DNA of 64,000 bases from an uncultured Prevotellaceae bacterium (lineage in GTDB: Bacteria; Bacteroidota; Bacteroidia; Bacteroidales; Bacteroidaceae). The DNA is taken from positions 1 to 64,000 of the forward strand of contig OMQN01000005.1 of assembly GCA_900313235.1 (NCBI GenBank), in the 5' to 3' direction. This document shows positions 1-6,386 of this stretch, one piece after another. Position numbers and translations under genes: made by a program. Numbering within the stretch: the stretch's first letter is position 1; each line of letters starts with the position of its first letter. The notes beneath the pieces were generated by a model that was not told the origin of the DNA, ran no database searches, and was given only the letters and a program-made list of their open reading frames with translations.

Positions 1-141
1 ATATGTACTAGCTTTTGCAGGTTTCACATCTCTAATTCGAATTAAAGGCATATAGGTTGAGTCTTCTGAAAATTGAGAAGACTCAAAAGGATATCCATAC
101 AGGACATCAGAAACGGCAACTAGTTTCATCCACTCTACCAT
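1..141 (-). CDS. hsdS: Type I restriction-modification specificity subunit, N-terminal part (cut by window edge)
   Basis: The reverse strand from 141 reads without a stop to the left edge and gives about 47 residues starting MVEWMKLVAVSDVLYGYPFE. The pattern (start, hydrophobic 'VAVSDVLYG', then 'PFESSQFSE', 'MPLIRIRDV') is what the first target-recognition domain of HsdS proteins looks like. HsdS recognises DNA and joins HsdM to form the methyltransferase. The start lies 1 nt after the stop of the small ORF at 143-460, so the genes are probably translationally coupled, in the order hsdM, small ORF, hsdS. An alternative start is the ATG at 127-129. Most of the gene, and any hsdR, would lie left of the window. 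Confidence 0.72.
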   Translation of the reverse strand, partial: MVEWMKLVAVSDVLYGYPFESSQFSEDSTYMPLIRIRDVKPAKASTY

Positions 142-142
142 A

Positions 143-460
143 CTACAACTGTTTTTCAAGTTCTTTAATTTCTGCTTGCAATGCAGACATCTCTACACGA
201 ATGTGGGCGGCAGCAGAGTGCTCAACTTGGCCAAAACTCATACTGTTCTCCATGCCTTGTAGTTGAGCTCGTTTTCTATTCAAAAGTTCCCATATTTGCT
301 GTTTGTCCCTATATGTATCATACTTAAAATGTCCTTTGGCTACTTTGAGAGCAGATACGCTTACAATTAATGCAAGTACTCCGACTACTAATGTCAGGAA
401 TGCCACTATTAGAGTTAAAACATCAATGTTGATATAATTCTTTATAAAGTCCATACTCAC
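143..460 (-). CDS. Small membrane/coiled-coil protein between hsdM and hsdS
   Basis: This 105-residue protein has one or two hydrophobic stretches near the N-terminus (about residues 14-38) followed by a charged, helical, coiled-coil-like C-terminal half rich in Glu, Gln, Arg and Leu. The GTG at 458-460 overlaps the hsdM stop by 4 nt (GTGA); an in-frame ATG two codons later is an alternative start. The stop is 1 nt before the probable hsdS start. The tight packing suggests co-translation with the restriction-modification genes. I do not recognise a family. It could be a membrane-anchoring or regulatory accessory of the type I system, which is inference from position only. Confidence 0.65.
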   Translation of the reverse strand: MSMDFIKNYINIDVLTLIVAFLTLVVGVLALIVSVSALKVAKGHFKYDTYRDKQQIWELLNRKRAQLQGMENSMSFGQVEHSAAAHIRVEMSALQAEIKELEKQL

Positions 461-2016
461 CCCTCCAACTCTTTAATGATGGTTACGATTTTTTCATTCA
501 ACTCGTAGCCTTCTTTCACCAGTGTTTCGAGCTTAGCATTTACTTCCTCGATGTTGATTACTTCACGAGTGTCTTCCTGCTCCACATAGCTGCTGACAGA
601 GAGATTACAATCGTTCTCTAAGATGTCGTCGTTCTTCACCAGTTTGGCAAGGTATTGCTCATCCTTACGAGCCTCGTACAGCTCCATAATCTTGTCTTGA
701 TGCTCAGGCAGGAGAACGTTCTTGTTGCCATCCTTCTGGAACAGCTTGCTGGCGTCGATGAAGAGAACGGAAGAGTCCACCTTTGCACTCTTCTTTAGTA
801 CGATGATACAAGTGGCGATACCCACGCCAAAGAAGAGATTGGCAGGCAGCTGAATGACTGTATCAACATAGTTGTTCTTGATGAGATACTGGCGAATCTT
901 CTTCTCGTCGCCGCCACGATAGAGCACACCAGGGAACTCTACGATAGCAGCTGTGCCTCGTTCGCTGAGGTGCCAAAGCATGTGCATGGTGAAAGCCAAG
1001 TCGGCAGCGCTTTTAGGTGCAAGAACTCCTGCTGGGGCATAGCGCTCGTCATTAATTAAGATGGCATTGTCCTTGCCTTCCCATTTCAGCGAATAAGGAG
1101 GATTGCTGACAATAGCATCAAATGGAGCATCCTGCATGTGCTGAGGCTTCAGCAACGTGTCCTCTAGACGAATGTCGAAGTTGTCGAAATTCACATTATG
1201 CAGGAACATGTTGATGCGACAGAGGTTGTAGGTGGTGGGATTCACCTCCTGACCAAAATATTGCAGGTTGGGATTCTGCTTGCCTATGGTCTTGGCAAAT
1301 TTCAACAGCAACGAACCCGAACCGCAGGCAGGGTCGTACACCTTATTAATATTTGGATTATTCCAAGAAGCCAGTTGCGCCAACAACTCACTGACCTGCT
1401 GAGGGGTAAAGAACTCGCCACCACTCTTGCCCGCCTGCGAAGCATACATCTGCATCAAGAACTCGTAGGTGTCGCCAAAGGTGTCGTTCTCCGTATCGTT
1501 GTATTTGGAACCCAGCTCCATTTGTGCTACGGTCTGTAGCACTTTCGCCAGCAGTTGGTTGCGCTTAATCACAGTACTGCCCAGCGACGCGCTATCTACT
1601 GAGAAGTCGCTAAACAGCCCACGAAGATCTTCCTCAGAAGCGGTACCAATGGCTGAGGCCTCAATGCTACGGAAGATATTGGTCAGCCGCTCGTTCAGAT
1701 TCTCATCCTTCTCTGCTGTCTTCACCACATTCTGGAACAGCTGTGAGGGCAGAATGAAGTAGCCTTTCTCCTCCACCATCTTCTGGCGGATGTTCTCTGC
1801 CATCCCGTCGCTGATATTAGAATAGTCAAAGTCAGGCTGACCAGCATCCTTCATCAGCTGGTGAATATAGTCGCAGATATTCTCTGAGATAAAACGATAA
1901 AAGATGGAGCCAAGCACATAAGCCTTGAACTCCCAGCCATCCACACTGCCACGCAGGTCGTTGGCTATCTTCCATATTGTTTTGTGCAGTTCTGCACGCT
2001 CTTGCATTGTTGCCAT
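457..2016 (-). CDS. hsdM: Type I restriction-modification DNA methyltransferase subunit M
   Basis: The 519-residue product has the HsdM order: an N-terminal helical domain (about 1-150), then an N6-adenine methyltransferase domain. The AdoMet-binding motif I is DPACGSGSL (about 228-236) and the catalytic motif IV is NPPY (about 305-308). The C-terminal 60 residues are helical and would contact HsdS. The length is normal for the family. HsdM transfers a methyl group from AdoMet to adenine in the sequence chosen by HsdS. The start is the ATG at 2014-2016, about 330 nt downstream of a good promoter, leaving an unusually long structured leader. No hsdR is seen upstream; it may lie beyond the left edge. 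Confidence 0.95.
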   Translation of the reverse strand: MATMQERAELHKTIWKIANDLRGSVDGWEFKAYVLGSIFYRFISENICDYIHQLMKDAGQPDFDYSNISDGMAENIRQKMVEEKGYFILPSQLFQNVVKTAEKDENLNERLTNIFRSIEASAIGTASEEDLRGLFSDFSVDSASLGSTVIKRNQLLAKVLQTVAQMELGSKYNDTENDTFGDTYEFLMQMYASQAGKSGGEFFTPQQVSELLAQLASWNNPNINKVYDPACGSGSLLLKFAKTIGKQNPNLQYFGQEVNPTTYNLCRINMFLHNVNFDNFDIRLEDTLLKPQHMQDAPFDAIVSNPPYSLKWEGKDNAILINDERYAPAGVLAPKSAADLAFTMHMLWHLSERGTAAIVEFPGVLYRGGDEKKIRQYLIKNNYVDTVIQLPANLFFGVGIATCIIVLKKSAKVDSSVLFIDASKLFQKDGNKNVLLPEHQDKIMELYEARKDEQYLAKLVKNDDILENDCNLSVSSYVEQEDTREVINIEEVNAKLETLVKEGYELNEKIVTIIKELEG

Positions 2017-2350
2017 AATATACGATAGTCTTAGGAGCGAAAGGACTATCGTTCGATTGATTATGGGTTCTCAACATAGAACCTTAGGGCACAATAAAAG
2101 CGCGAACCGCCCTTATCGATGTCCCAAGGTCCTAGGAAAACCCATTGTATTGATAAGTCCAGCCCACGCTATCGCGTAGGCGCCGGCACTTATTCGAAAT
2201 ACAATGTCTTATGAATTTCCTAGGTTCAGGGACATCATCGAATATAGCACTAACGCTATAAATTATTATCCACTAAAATCATACCGCCACCCTGCACTCA
2301 GGGACACATACCGTAGTAGGGCCGTTTACGGCCATTGGCTGTACTTGAAT
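2017..2350 (-). ncRNA. Highly structured leader or stand-alone RNA upstream of hsdM
   Basis: Between the promoter (2352-2382) and the hsdM ATG the reverse strand can fold into seven consecutive stem-loops: 2320-2333, 2290-2303, 2243-2260, a long interrupted stem 2118-2236, 2087-2112, 2066-2083 and 2022-2052. The long stem has arms 2118-2125/2229-2236 (8 bp), 2131-2139/2216-2224 (9 bp), 2143-2151/2198-2206 (9 bp) and 2153-2158/2188-2193 (6 bp). Its tip pairs 2163-2169 with 2174-2180; one pair is G-U on the minus strand but C-A on the plus strand, which favours the minus strand as the functional RNA. It does not match tmRNA or RNase P landmarks. It may be a leader controlling hsdM or a separate RNA. 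Confidence 0.6.
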
Positions 2351-2351
2351 G

Positions 2352-2382
2352 CAAAGATAGTGCAAATCGAGCGAAATGCAAA
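2352..2382 (-). promoter_or_regulatory. Promoter of hsdM leader
   Basis: On the minus strand, TTTG (2379-2382) and TATCTTTG (2352-2359) are separated by exactly 19 nt, which is the Bacteroidota housekeeping consensus. Transcription would start near 2348. A perfect 13-bp inverted repeat (2375-2387 and 2394-2406) covers the -33 element and could be an operator. Confidence 0.7.
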
Positions 2383-2406
2383 ATAAATTGCGATTTATTT
2401 TGCATT
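2375..2406. promoter_or_regulatory. Perfect 13-bp inverted repeat over the hsdM -33 element
   Basis: The arms 2375-2387 and 2394-2406 are perfect inverted copies (AATGCAAAATAAA and its complement) with a 6-nt spacer. One arm contains the -33 TTTG of the hsdM promoter. This may be a regulator binding site; a terminator for rightward transcription is less likely because the stem is AT-rich. Confidence 0.4.
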
Positions 2407-2499
2407 TTCAAGATGACGTAGGGACAATGAATCTCAAGGACAGGTCAACTGATACAACTCCTTAGCGTGAATCAAAGTTCCTGTCTCTGGTGATTATGG

Positions 2500-2614
2500 G
2501 TGCACTTCACCGAGTCGGTTAAATGAACGATAATAGATGGAGCATTATTTAACATGCCTCAAACCACGATGTACAAAGGGCTTGAGGCATGTTATATTAA
2601 TAGGTTAATAGATT
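2500..2614 (+). repeat. 115-bp direct repeat, copy 1
   Basis: This stretch matches 4735-4849 over 115 nt in the same orientation with about ten differences, most of them in one short patch (about 2537-2546). Each copy carries a 12-bp perfect hairpin (here 2551-2562/2582-2593, AACATGCCTCAA and its complement) and a weaker stem formed by GTTAAAT and ATTTAAC; the variable patch is in the loop of that weaker stem. The two copies bracket the membrane-protein and Abi-like genes. Confidence 0.85.
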
Positions 2615-2812
2615 TTGCGATTATCCTTTTCTGACAGAACAGATCAGGTGCCTGTCCCTTGATTCGTACATAATGACAATGAAATTTCAATGCATCTTCT
2701 TTGTAGTATTGGGTTTAGGATTATCAATCAAGACGACACGAAGACACACCTGAAGATAGATACTAACGAATCCAATTGATTCGTATTATTAACCAGATGT
2801 GTCAATACCATA
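2615..2812. other. Intergenic remainder with no clear gene
   Basis: The stretch holds a 7-bp hairpin with arms ACGAATC/GATTCGT (2766-2784) and a 26-codon plus-strand reading frame (2673-2753) that looks like a bare signal peptide (MTMKFQCIFFVVLGLGLSIK...). Neither has other support. I see no further gene. Confidence 0.4.
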
Positions 2813-2851
2813 TTTGGGAGTAATGGCTTTGTTCGTACCACTACTCCCAAA
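2813..2851 (-). terminator. Hairpin just after the membrane-protein gene
   Basis: The arms 2813-2822 and 2842-2851 (TTTGGGAGTA and its complement) are perfect over 10 bp, and the hairpin starts 4 nt after the stop codon at 2856. It lacks a U-run, so it may be a transcript 3'-end stabiliser rather than an intrinsic terminator. Confidence 0.4.
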
Positions 2852-2855
2852 TTTG

Positions 2856-3620
2856 TTATCGTGGATATTCAAACTTACCACATGCCTCACTGCCTCCAGA
2901 AACAGATTTATTTTTGTAGTAGCAATAGCCATTGTTGTAAGAACGGCAATTACTGCATGTGTTCTTTGCATTACCTATAGCCATTAATATGGCTGCAAAT
3001 ATAGCAGGTAGCAAAAAATGAATGAAGAGGAATACAAGGCCAACAACTCCAGCAAGATATATAATGATAGAGAAGAGAGCGTATAAAACATTGCCATTGT
3101 TGGTTATAGCCGAGTATATGGTTAATCCAACTATGTAAAGTTGGAATACAAGAAAGAGAATTCCTACAATCATAGCGGCTTCACCACCAAAGATACTGGC
3201 AATGATAGCGGCAACAGCTGCAACTACAACGCTGGTAAAGCCGCTACCGTACTTATTCTCAAAATCTCCAGCGTAGGACAATCCATTTAGGACTCCTCTG
3301 GTAAGATAGTATTGGCTAATCATCATAAGAAAAGCGACAAATAGTACACACATTCCAAAAAAGAAATTGCCAAAGGAGTCTAATATCCAAGTTGGGTCAC
3401 CATAATGAGCAACATGTCCGTAAACCTCACAACAACCGATGGCAATTAGTATAAACCCATTCAAGAAAACACTTGTGGCACTTGATGTATACTCATCATT
3501 GTTTGATAAAACATAGAGAAGAACAATCAAAGCAAATGCTGTTGTTAGAGCAACGTGAGAAGGAGTCTTTGTCATATCGTTCCAAAGCCAACCAAGTGAG
3601 AAAAGCAAATTAGTTATCAT
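2856..3620 (-). CDS. Multi-pass membrane protein with C-terminal cysteine cluster
   Basis: The 254-residue protein has six or seven hydrophobic segments covering about residues 5-210. It ends in a soluble tail with four cysteines in the pattern CSNC, then C, then C near 'EACGKFEYPR', which looks like a small metal-binding site. The ATG at 3618-3620 is chosen because a longer frame starting at 3653 would overlap the -7 promoter element at 3651-3658. I do not recognise the family. It is the downstream partner of the Abi-like gene, and both lie between the two 115-bp repeats, so a defence role is possible, but this is inference from context. The stretch is visibly more AT-rich than the housekeeping genes to the right. 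Confidence 0.7.
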   Translation of the reverse strand: MITNLLFSLGWLWNDMTKTPSHVALTTAFALIVLLYVLSNNDEYTSSATSVFLNGFILIAIGCCEVYGHVAHYGDPTWILDSFGNFFFGMCVLFVAFLMMISQYYLTRGVLNGLSYAGDFENKYGSGFTSVVVAAVAAIIASIFGGEAAMIVGILFLVFQLYIVGLTIYSAITNNGNVLYALFSIIIYLAGVVGLVFLFIHFLLPAIFAAILMAIGNAKNTCSNCRSYNNGYCYYKNKSVSGGSEACGKFEYPR

Positions 3621-3911
3621 ATTGATGCAGATTTTTAGATATTTATTTTGCAAAGATACGAAAATTATGTAAAAAACTCCTTTGAAATGCTGTTTTTGTT
3701 TTTTATTAGCAATTCGCCAAGCGGAAATTGATAGGGATTGGTAGTTTTAAGTATCTCTTTGTAAAAAACTTATAAGAATGAAACACAAATTATTGGTATT
3801 GAGTGTGCTGATTCCATTTTCAATTGTTTATGCCTCTGCAAAGATACTAATTTTCTAGCAAATCACAACAGAACTGGAGTATGACAGGTGTCATACTTGT
3901 CACATATTCCA
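3621..3911. other. Intergenic region between membrane-protein and Abi-like genes
   Basis: It contains a minus-strand -7 element TATCTTTG (3651-3658) suited to the membrane-protein gene, without a clear TTTG at the right distance. A second copy of the same octamer lies at 3839-3846. On the plus strand a 26-codon frame (3778-3858) encodes a signal-peptide-like sequence beginning MKHKLLVLSVLIPFSIVYAS. No larger gene is visible. Confidence 0.45.
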
Positions 3912-4574
3912 CTATTTCCATTCCATTTGGTTTCGGATTTCACGACAAACGCGATTAAAATGCTCTTGCTCTCTAACCCATTCAGGCAAGTCGCTATTCA
4001 TCCATCCAATTACCTTCAAAATTTCAGCATGTATTTCCTCTACTCGATTCAAATTCCAACAAATGGACTCATTATGAAAGATTCGGTTACGGAAACGTCT
4101 GAACAGGTTAAGTGGCGCAGAAACGTTACGTCGTTTTCGCTCCTGCCGTGGCATATATGGGAAAGCGCGACGAAGTGCTTGCCATAGAGTACGTTCGTAT
4201 TCGCTATTCAGCAATGACACCCAGAAGCCCAAAGTAAGTTCAGCCACAATTTTTGAGGGTGTTATTTGTTCGTGTCGCGCAGAAATATGTTGTGCAGCCT
4301 CTGTTATATATTTGTTTAGGCTGCGTAATCCTGGCGTTGAAGGGAATATGGCATACCAGTCTTCTCGTCCTGTCATAGTCTCCAATTCACGACATAGTGC
4401 ATTCCTCAACGTTACTTCCAATACTGACAAACTTGTGTATAATGATTCTGACAACATCAAATTGCATTCATAATGCTTAATGGCACGAGCCTCATCATTA
4501 GGATAGAGAGCAAAATATCGCTCCATTCGCTTCGTTGAGAAAACTTTTTCAAAGAATTTCTTGTTTATTTTCAT
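3912..4574 (-). CDS. Abi-like (abortive infection) protein with HEPN motif
   Basis: The 220-residue protein resembles the Abi-like family related to AbiD/AbiF phage-resistance proteins: an N-terminal helical part with 'MERYFALYPNDEARAIKHYE', a central 'SLYTSLSVLEVTLRNAL', and a C-terminal HEPN-type motif RNRIFH (about 162-167, R-x4-H) preceded by basic residues. HEPN R-x4-6-H motifs typically form the active site of RNA-cutting proteins. It has no signal peptide and should be cytoplasmic. It is preceded by a leader of about 95 nt from a possible promoter at 4675-4682. The gene lies between two direct repeats and next to a type I restriction locus, consistent with a defence role. Confidence 0.75.
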   Translation of the reverse strand: MKINKKFFEKVFSTKRMERYFALYPNDEARAIKHYECNLMLSESLYTSLSVLEVTLRNALCRELETMTGREDWYAIFPSTPGLRSLNKYITEAAQHISARHEQITPSKIVAELTLGFWVSLLNSEYERTLWQALRRAFPYMPRQERKRRNVSAPLNLFRRFRNRIFHNESICWNLNRVEEIHAEILKVIGWMNSDLPEWVREQEHFNRVCREIRNQMEWK

Positions 4575-4583
4575 AATTATTTG

Positions 4584-4654
4584 TAACTTTGCAACGCAGT
4601 CCCGGTAGTTCCTCTCCCAGATATTAGATGCTGGTGATGAATCCGGGTTTTTTT
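4584..4654 (+). ncRNA. Possible small RNA with terminator, antisense to the Abi-like leader
   Basis: On the plus strand TAACTTTG (4584-4591) could act as a -7 element, though no good TTTG lies 19-23 nt upstream. About 10 nt downstream, CCCGG (4601-4605) can pair with CCGGG (4643-4647), which is followed by seven T (4648-4654). The product would be about 60 nt and lie opposite the 5' leader of the Abi-like gene. The evidence is thin. Confidence 0.25.
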
Positions 4655-4674
4655 ATATCCATACTTGGTTGCTG

Positions 4675-4682
4675 CAAAGGTA
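4675..4682 (-). promoter_or_regulatory. -7 element for the Abi-like gene
   Basis: TACCTTTG on the minus strand fits TAnnTTTG. No TTTG lies at the usual upstream distance, so the call is weak. It would give a leader of about 95 nt. Confidence 0.4.
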
Positions 4683-4734
4683 CGAATTTCCTTTTACTTT
4701 ACACTCTTTTTCCTACATTATTTCTCTCTTATAA

Positions 4735-4849
4735 GTGCACTTCACTGAGTCGGTTAAATGAACGATAATAGTTGAGCAAACATTTAACATGCCTCAAACC
4801 ACGATGTACAAAGGGCTTGAGGCATGTTATGTTAATAGGTTAATAGATT
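4735..4849 (+). repeat. 115-bp direct repeat, copy 2
   Basis: This is the second copy of the repeat at 2500-2614. The 12-bp hairpin is at 4786-4797/4817-4828 and is unchanged. The first stem (GTTAAATG/CATTTAAC) is 8 bp here. The copy sits just downstream of the stop codon of the M6 protease gene (4871). Confidence 0.85.
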
Positions 4850-4870
4850 GTTTGATGCGAACTCGTTCCA

Positions 4871-6385
4871 TCAAAAACCTATCCTGCTTGATTGACGCAG
4901 TACTTTCTGGATTTTCCCATCTGCTGTCCTTACTATATCTATGGTGCCAAAGCGATAGAGAACAGTAGACTGAGTACCGAGGGCCGAGGGCTGAGCGCTG
5001 AGTCCCGTAGTATTCACGGTGAAGTCGAACGATGCAAAGCCGCCCGTGACCGTCATATTCGTGAGGGGCTTGTTCATGAACTTCTTGCCGTCTGCATTGG
5101 CATTCCACAGCTCAGCAGCTGGCGTTGACGTGTTGGTCAGCGAATTGTTCTTCTGATAGGGATAAGACCAGTTCTTAGAAAAGACCGTGGTCGCAGAAGA
5201 GATATTGTTGGCAGGGAAGATGAGGTAGTGCTGACGGGAGGAGGTGTTGACATAGGCTTTTGTGCTAACCCAAAGGTCTTTGTCATAGTCCACATGGTTA
5301 ACGATGATGCCATTGCCAGGAAGACTGGCATCCCACCCATCTTGCTGGCGGTTCTCTACGATGTAATACTCGTTGGGGAAGCCATCGTTGCGGATGAGGT
5401 AAGCCTGTGGCTCGTCACCCAGAGCAGGCATGTCAGTAACGGTTGTCGTCGTTGTCAATTCGGTGGGTGTGAGCCACCCCATCAGCCAGCGTTCGTGAGC
5501 GGAATAGCCTGCGGGGCTATAGCCTTCTCCGTTGTAATTGCCAGAGTCCATGAGTTCCCAACCACCAAGGTAGGACCTACTATTGTTATAATAGTCGGGG
5601 AATCCGAAGCAGTGGGTGTATTCGTGACAGATGGTGCCAAAAGAGCCATAGTCATCATTCTTGGTCAGTTCCTGCAAGGCACAGTAGCAATCTACCTTAT
5701 ACTCTTTGTCATTATAGGTGACGGAGATAGGGTCGCAATAGGGTTCCTGCTTGCCATCTTGAAAGTGGTCGCTCATCCACCACTGGTGAGGCCATATCAG
5801 GTCGTTACCACTATAGTCATTCATACCATGACCAGCATAGACGATGAGCAGTTGGTTGACGAAGCCGTCGCCGTTCCAGTCGTAAAGGCTCCAGTCGATA
5901 TTGCGCGTCTGCAGCACCTCCATGATGTCCTGCACCAGAAAACGCGAGTTCTCGTCTGTTGCATCGCTGGCATACTTCTTGGCATCACCTTTCACCTTGA
6001 CATAGACCAGGTCAAAGGTGAGGTCGAAATCGCCATAGCTCTGTGCATAGAAGTAGTCGTGTACCGAACCTTTGAAGGGGAGCTCCGCGAGATTCTTCGT
6101 ATTGAAGATTTTGTTCCATTGCGCTAAGGTTGCTTCCTCGTCGCCTTTAAAAGGGCGGTCATTGAATTCCGCCAATACCGTCAACTGACGACGCTCACCA
6201 TGATAGAAGTCGCCACCAGTCCGCTTGGTTACACCAGTAGGGGCACCACGACGTAACGCCATACCTTCTGGCCTTGGCGTACCGACACGACAGCCACGCT
6301 GCACAACAACATCCTGTGCTGCCGCCGTTATGGTAAACAGCAGCAGCAACAGGAATGACAATATCTTACTTCTCACTTCAGACAT
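4871..6385 (-). CDS. Secreted M6-family zinc metalloprotease
   Basis: The 504-residue protein starts with a signal peptide (hydrophobic run about 8-23, ending AAAQ). It carries the zinc-binding motif HEYTHCFGFPD (about 254-264), which is the HExxHxxGxPD signature of M6 (immune inhibitor A-like) peptidases. An upstream 'WNGDGFVNQLLIVYAGHG' region is also typical. It should degrade proteins outside the cytoplasm. The start is 1 nt after the fumarase stop, so the two genes are probably co-transcribed. The C-terminal part looks like a beta-rich domain ending 'TIDIVRTADGKIQKVLRQ'. No type IX sorting tail is evident. The gene ends 22 nt before repeat copy 2. Confidence 0.88.
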   Translation of the reverse strand: MSEVRSKILSFLLLLLFTITAAAQDVVVQRGCRVGTPRPEGMALRRGAPTGVTKRTGGDFYHGERRQLTVLAEFNDRPFKGDEEATLAQWNKIFNTKNLAELPFKGSVHDYFYAQSYGDFDLTFDLVYVKVKGDAKKYASDATDENSRFLVQDIMEVLQTRNIDWSLYDWNGDGFVNQLLIVYAGHGMNDYSGNDLIWPHQWWMSDHFQDGKQEPYCDPISVTYNDKEYKVDCYCALQELTKNDDYGSFGTICHEYTHCFGFPDYYNNSRSYLGGWELMDSGNYNGEGYSPAGYSAHERWLMGWLTPTELTTTTTVTDMPALGDEPQAYLIRNDGFPNEYYIVENRQQDGWDASLPGNGIIVNHVDYDKDLWVSTKAYVNTSSRQHYLIFPANNISSATTVFSKNWSYPYQKNNSLTNTSTPAAELWNANADGKKFMNKPLTNMTVTGGFASFDFTVNTTGLSAQPSALGTQSTVLYRFGTIDIVRTADGKIQKVLRQSSRIGF

Positions 6386-6386
6386 C

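Noticed and set aside
2017..2350. hsdM leader as RNase P RNA or tmRNA
   Set aside because: The conserved landmarks of these RNAs (for example GAGGAAAGTCC or a tRNA-like end with CCA) are absent.
2204..2386. 60-codon plus-strand frame upstream of hsdM
   Set aside because: It runs through the stems of the structured leader and the promoter, has no family features and no promoter of its own.
2509..2521. CACCGAGTCGGTT, identical to the 3' hairpin of Cas9 tracrRNAs
   Set aside because: It lies within the 115-bp repeat, there is no cas gene or CRISPR array in the window, and copy 2 has a base change in the motif. Chance similarity of a short stem.
5228..6127. 299-codon plus-strand frame opposite the M6 protease
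   Set aside because: It is the antisense shadow of a clear protease gene. Similar long antisense frames opposite the M16, DUF4954, dnaA and MurF-Alr genes were rejected for the same reason.
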